Shown here piece after piece: positions 61,314-64,000 of a DNA stretch of 64,000 nt. Under the pieces are notes generated by a model, which saw only the letters and a list, made by a program, of their open reading frames with translations, was not told where the DNA came from and did not search any database. The position numbers and the translations under genes are program-made. The stretch's first letter is position 1. Each line of letters begins with the position of its first letter. This DNA comes from Parvularcula dongshanensis (lineage in GTDB: Bacteria > Pseudomonadota > Alphaproteobacteria > Caulobacterales > Parvularculaceae), in NCBI RefSeq assembly GCF_014199615.1, contig NZ_JACHOB010000001.1, forward strand, positions 1-64,000, written 5' to 3'.

Positions 61314-62264
61314 ATGACGCGACGTTCCCTCTATCCTGCCATCGAGCCGACCGAGCGCGGGCGCTTGCGCGTCTCCGCGCTGCACGAGATCTACTACGAG
61401 GTCTCGGGCAACCCGGCGGGCAAGCCTGTCGTCGTCTGTCACGGCGGGCCCGGCGGCGGGTCGACCCCGTCGATGCGGCGCTACTTCGACCCTGCCCGCT
61501 ACCGGATCGTGCTCTTCGATCAGCGAGGGTGCGGCCGTTCGACCCCTCATGCCGAGCTGCGCGAGAACACGACCTGGCACCTGATCGAGGACATGGAGGC
61601 GTTGCGTCGGCACCTCGGGATCGAGCGCTGGCAAGTCTTCGGCGGCTCCTGGGGCTCGACGCTCGCCCTCTCCTACGCCCTCGTCCACACCGACCGGGTC
61701 AGCGAACTCGTCCTGCGCGGCATCTTCACGCTGCGCCGGGAAGAGCTCGACTGGTTCTACAAGGAGGGCGCGAACTGGATCTATCCCGATGCATGGGAAG
61801 CGTTCCTGGCGCCGATCCCCGAAGCCGAGCGGGATGACCTGATGGCGGCCTACGCCGCGCGGCTCGACGCCGATGACGCGAGCGTCCGGCTCGAAGCGGC
61901 CCGGGCCTGGTCGGTTTGGGAAGGTACGACGGTCTCCCTGCGTCCCTCGCAGGAGCGGATGCAGAGCTTCTCGGGGGAGCGTTTCGCCCTCGCCTTCGCC
62001 CGCATCGAGAACCATTACTTCCGGGCGGGCGGCTTCTTCGAACGCGAAGGCTGGATCATCGATGAGGCGTCGCGGCTCGGCACGCTGCCCGGCGTCATCG
62101 TTCAAGGCCGCTACGACGTCGTTACGCCGATGAAGACCGCCTTCGAGCTGGACCGCGCGTGGCCCGGCGGAAAGCTGGTCGTCGTGCCGGATGCCGGCCA
62201 CGCGGCCTCGGAGCCTGGCATCGTTTCCGCCCTCGTCCAGGCGACCGACAGCTTCGCTGGCTGA
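61314..62264 (+). CDS. pip: Proline iminopeptidase
   Basis: 316 residues. Alpha/beta-hydrolase of the S33 family: HGGPGGGSTPS oxyanion motif, RIVLFDQRGCGRSTPHAE, nucleophile Ser112 in FGGSWGSTLAL, acid Asp in QGRYDVVTP and His in PDAGHAASEPG. Length and motifs match bacterial prolyl aminopeptidases, cytoplasmic enzymes that remove N-terminal proline from peptides. Confidence 0.94.
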   Translation: MTRRSLYPAIEPTERGRLRVSALHEIYYEVSGNPAGKPVVVCHGGPGGGSTPSMRRYFDPARYRIVLFDQRGCGRSTPHAELRENTTWHLIEDMEALRRHLGIERWQVFGGSWGSTLALSYALVHTDRVSELVLRGIFTLRREELDWFYKEGANWIYPDAWEAFLAPIPEAERDDLMAAYAARLDADDASVRLEAARAWSVWEGTTVSLRPSQERMQSFSGERFALAFARIENHYFRAGGFFEREGWIIDEASRLGTLPGVIVQGRYDVVTPMKTAFELDRAWPGGKLVVVPDAGHAASEPGIVSALVQATDSFAG

Positions 62265-62267
62265 ACG

Positions 62268-63827
62268 CTACTGCTGCTCGGGCGGCAGGGCGGGCGCGGT
62301 CTCGACCGGCTCGGCTTCGGCGGCTGGCCGCCCGCTCAGCCACGGCGAGACGACCGCACCGTAGACGAGCACGGCCCCGACGAAGAGAGGGCAGACCCAA
62401 CGCACGAGGAAGCGCCAGCGGCGGTAGCCCGCCTCGGACGCGAAGTGCAGCTCCTCCCGGCTCGCGGTCCGGGACACGACCCAGCCCGCGAAGATCGCGG
62501 TCATGAGCCCACCGAACGGCAGAAGCACGTAGGTCGTCAGCCCGTCCGTCGCATCGAGCAGCGTCTGCCCTTCGAACAGCGGAAGGAAGCCCAAGGGGTG
62601 CCAGTCGTTGAAGAAGGTGTCGGCGACCTCCGCGGGCACCACGGAGAGCGCGTGGCCGCAGCCCACCAGGAACGCGACCAAGCCGAGCACGGCCGCGCCG
62701 ACCACGCGCCTGCGCCGCTTCTCCTCGACGTCGAGGTCGACGTCGCCGTCGGCGAAGGCGGTGGCGACCTCGAGCAGCGAGATCGACGAGGTCAGCGCCG
62801 CGAAGAAGGCCATCAGGAAGAAGGCGATCCCGAAGATCGAACCGAAGGGCATCTGGCTGAAGGCGAGCGGCAAGGTGCCGAACATGAGGCCTGGCCCGCC
62901 GGCAGGCTCGAGCCCGAACTGGAAGACGATGGGGAAGATCGCGAGCCCGGCTATGAGGGCGACACCCGTATCAGCCGCGACGACGATGGAGGCCGAACCG
63001 GGGATCGACTGGTCCCGCCCAAGGTAGAGCCCGTAGGTGATCATCATCGCCGAGCCCAAGGACAAGGAGAAGAACGCTTGGCCGATGGCCGAGAGCAGGA
63101 TCGAACCGTCCGACAGCCGTTCGCCCAACGCACTCCAGTCCGGCGCGAAGAGGAAACCGAGCGCCGTGACGGCCTGTCCTTGGATCATCGCGAAGATCGA
63201 CAGGATGACGAGGAGGACGAAGAAGGTCGGCATGAGGATCGTGACGGCCGCCTCGATCCCTCCCTTGACGCCGCGGCTGACGATCCAGGTCGTAAGGCCG
63301 ATGAAGATGGCGTGGCAGAGGATCATCTTGCCCGGCGAGGCGAGAAGCTGACCGAGCTGCCCCTCGATCGCCGCGCGCTCCTGCCCGTGGAACGCACCGC
63401 CCGTCAGCCCGGCGAGCCCTTGATCCGCGATCGAGGTGAAGAGGTCCACGATCAGCGTCCAGGCGTAGTAGAGCACCCAGCCGGCGATCACCGAGTAGAA
63501 GGTGACGATCAAGAAGCTCGCGACCATGCCGACCCAGGCAAAGAGCGACCAAGCGCCGGAGCGCCCGTCCGCTTCGGCCAGCCGCCGAATCGCCGCGACC
63601 GCCGAGCCGCCGCCGCGGCGTCCCAAGAAAAGCTCCGCCGCCAGGACGGGCAAGCCGATCGCCACGATGCATAGAATGTAGAGGAGGACGAAGGCGCCGC
63701 CGCCGTTCTCACCGGCCGCGTAGGGAAACCGCCAAAGGTTTCCGAGGCCTACGGCCGATCCGACAGCGGCGAAGACGAAGGCGGCTTTCCCTGACCAAGT
63801 CTCCTGACCCGTGCTCGTCGCCGCCAT
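62268..63827 (-). CDS. Sodium-dependent NSS/SLC6-family transporter
   Basis: 519 residues with about 12 membrane segments. The first helix has the family signature AVGSAVGLGNLWRFPYAAGE; a second conserved block is FFSLSLGSAMMITYGLYLGR (segment 6 unwinding region). NSS proteins couple sodium to import of amino acids or related small molecules. It converges with the iminopeptidase, with only three bases between stops, which fits a shared peptide or amino-acid use only loosely. Complete within the window. Confidence 0.93.
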   Translation of the reverse strand: MAATSTGQETWSGKAAFVFAAVGSAVGLGNLWRFPYAAGENGGGAFVLLYILCIVAIGLPVLAAELFLGRRGGGSAVAAIRRLAEADGRSGAWSLFAWVGMVASFLIVTFYSVIAGWVLYYAWTLIVDLFTSIADQGLAGLTGGAFHGQERAAIEGQLGQLLASPGKMILCHAIFIGLTTWIVSRGVKGGIEAAVTILMPTFFVLLVILSIFAMIQGQAVTALGFLFAPDWSALGERLSDGSILLSAIGQAFFSLSLGSAMMITYGLYLGRDQSIPGSASIVVAADTGVALIAGLAIFPIVFQFGLEPAGGPGLMFGTLPLAFSQMPFGSIFGIAFFLMAFFAALTSSISLLEVATAFADGDVDLDVEEKRRRRVVGAAVLGLVAFLVGCGHALSVVPAEVADTFFNDWHPLGFLPLFEGQTLLDATDGLTTYVLLPFGGLMTAIFAGWVVSRTASREELHFASEAGYRRWRFLVRWVCPLFVGAVLVYGAVVSPWLSGRPAAEAEPVETAPALPPEQQ

Positions 63828-63876
63828 CCGTTCGCCCTCTTTGCCCGCTGATCGCCCTGAACCTGCCCAAATCGTT

Positions 63877-63894
63877 AGGCGTTCTTTTACGCCT
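63877..63894. repeat. Inverted repeat AGGCGT-TCTTTT-ACGCCT upstream of the NSS transporter
   Basis: Perfect 6-bp arms with a 6-base spacer, 50 bp before the transporter start (63827). It could be an operator or chance. The remaining 106 bp to the window end show nothing recognisable. Confidence 0.3.
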
Positions 63895-64000
63895 CCTAGC
63901 AGACACTGCCCGGGTAGCCATAGCGGCTTCGGGGGCGGGGGCGTCCTCGCGCCGCGCGGGCGGTGAAGGAACCGCTGCGCGCGCGACTTATTCGGGTTGG

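Noticed and set aside
1-64000. CRISPR array, rRNA operon or prophage structural genes
   Set aside because: No regularly spaced repeats, no rRNA-like sequence and no capsid, tail or terminase-like proteins were seen. The lone integrase is not accompanied by phage genes.

Overview
The window is about two-thirds G+C and looks like a chromosomal segment of an alphaproteobacterium. The evidence is: GGAAC-N17-CGTT promoters of the alphaproteobacterial general stress response (EcfG type), an HWE-family LOV histidine kinase, a bacteriophytochrome kinase operon, and DUF421 and DUF2382 stress proteins. I cannot name the genus from sequence alone; a Caulobacterales, Parvularculales or Sphingomonadales relative would fit. 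I see no rRNA, tRNA or CRISPR array.

Region 1 (1-9.3 kb) is accessory DNA. It holds a decayed IS3-family end that cut into a DUF2235/LysM lipase-like gene, an NmrA/LysR divergent pair, a lower-G+C two-gene operon of unknown function (helical protein plus a restriction-nuclease-like protein, 3976-7427), and a complete IS5-family (IS427-like) element of 853 bp with a TA target duplication.

Region 2 (9.6-16.2 kb) is an envelope and stress-response block: a secreted repeat/PRC-barrel protein, a small PRC-barrel protein, two tiny translationally coupled genes, a YihY-type membrane protein, an ECF sigma factor, two DUF2382 proteins and a DUF421 protein. Two exact EcfG-type promoters lie in this block.

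Region 3 (16.5-28.9 kb) is rich in sensing genes. A bacteriophytochrome, a response regulator and a three-receiver hybrid kinase form one operon, and 3.7 kb further on lies a LOV/HWE blue-light kinase with its own receiver. Around them are small, poorly known or broken genes, including an EEP-family lipoprotein with an amber stop, a frameshifted membrane protein and an IS110 remnant, plus a pair of intergenic repeats.

Region 4 (29.2-39.2 kb) has two complete, same-strand PaoABC-like molybdenum aldehyde oxidoreductase operons separated by a P4-type tyrosine integrase. Only one copy has a Tat signal.

Region 5 (39.4-51.4 kb) looks like a sugar or glycoside uptake and oxidation locus: TonB receptor, a 1177-residue ThuA/sorbosone-dehydrogenase/cytochrome c lipoprotein, a sugar isomerase-like TIM barrel, a Gfo/Idh/MocA dehydrogenase, an MFS transporter and a GH3 glucosidase.

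Region 6 (51.6-63.9 kb) carries a tripartite RND efflux operon, a TVP38-type membrane protein with a MerA-like flavoprotein, a lipoprotein, a proline iminopeptidase and a sodium-dependent NSS transporter.

The best candidate for an undescribed system is the unrecognised two-gene operon at 3976-7427. The stress block and the two tiny genes under an EcfG promoter are the next most interesting.
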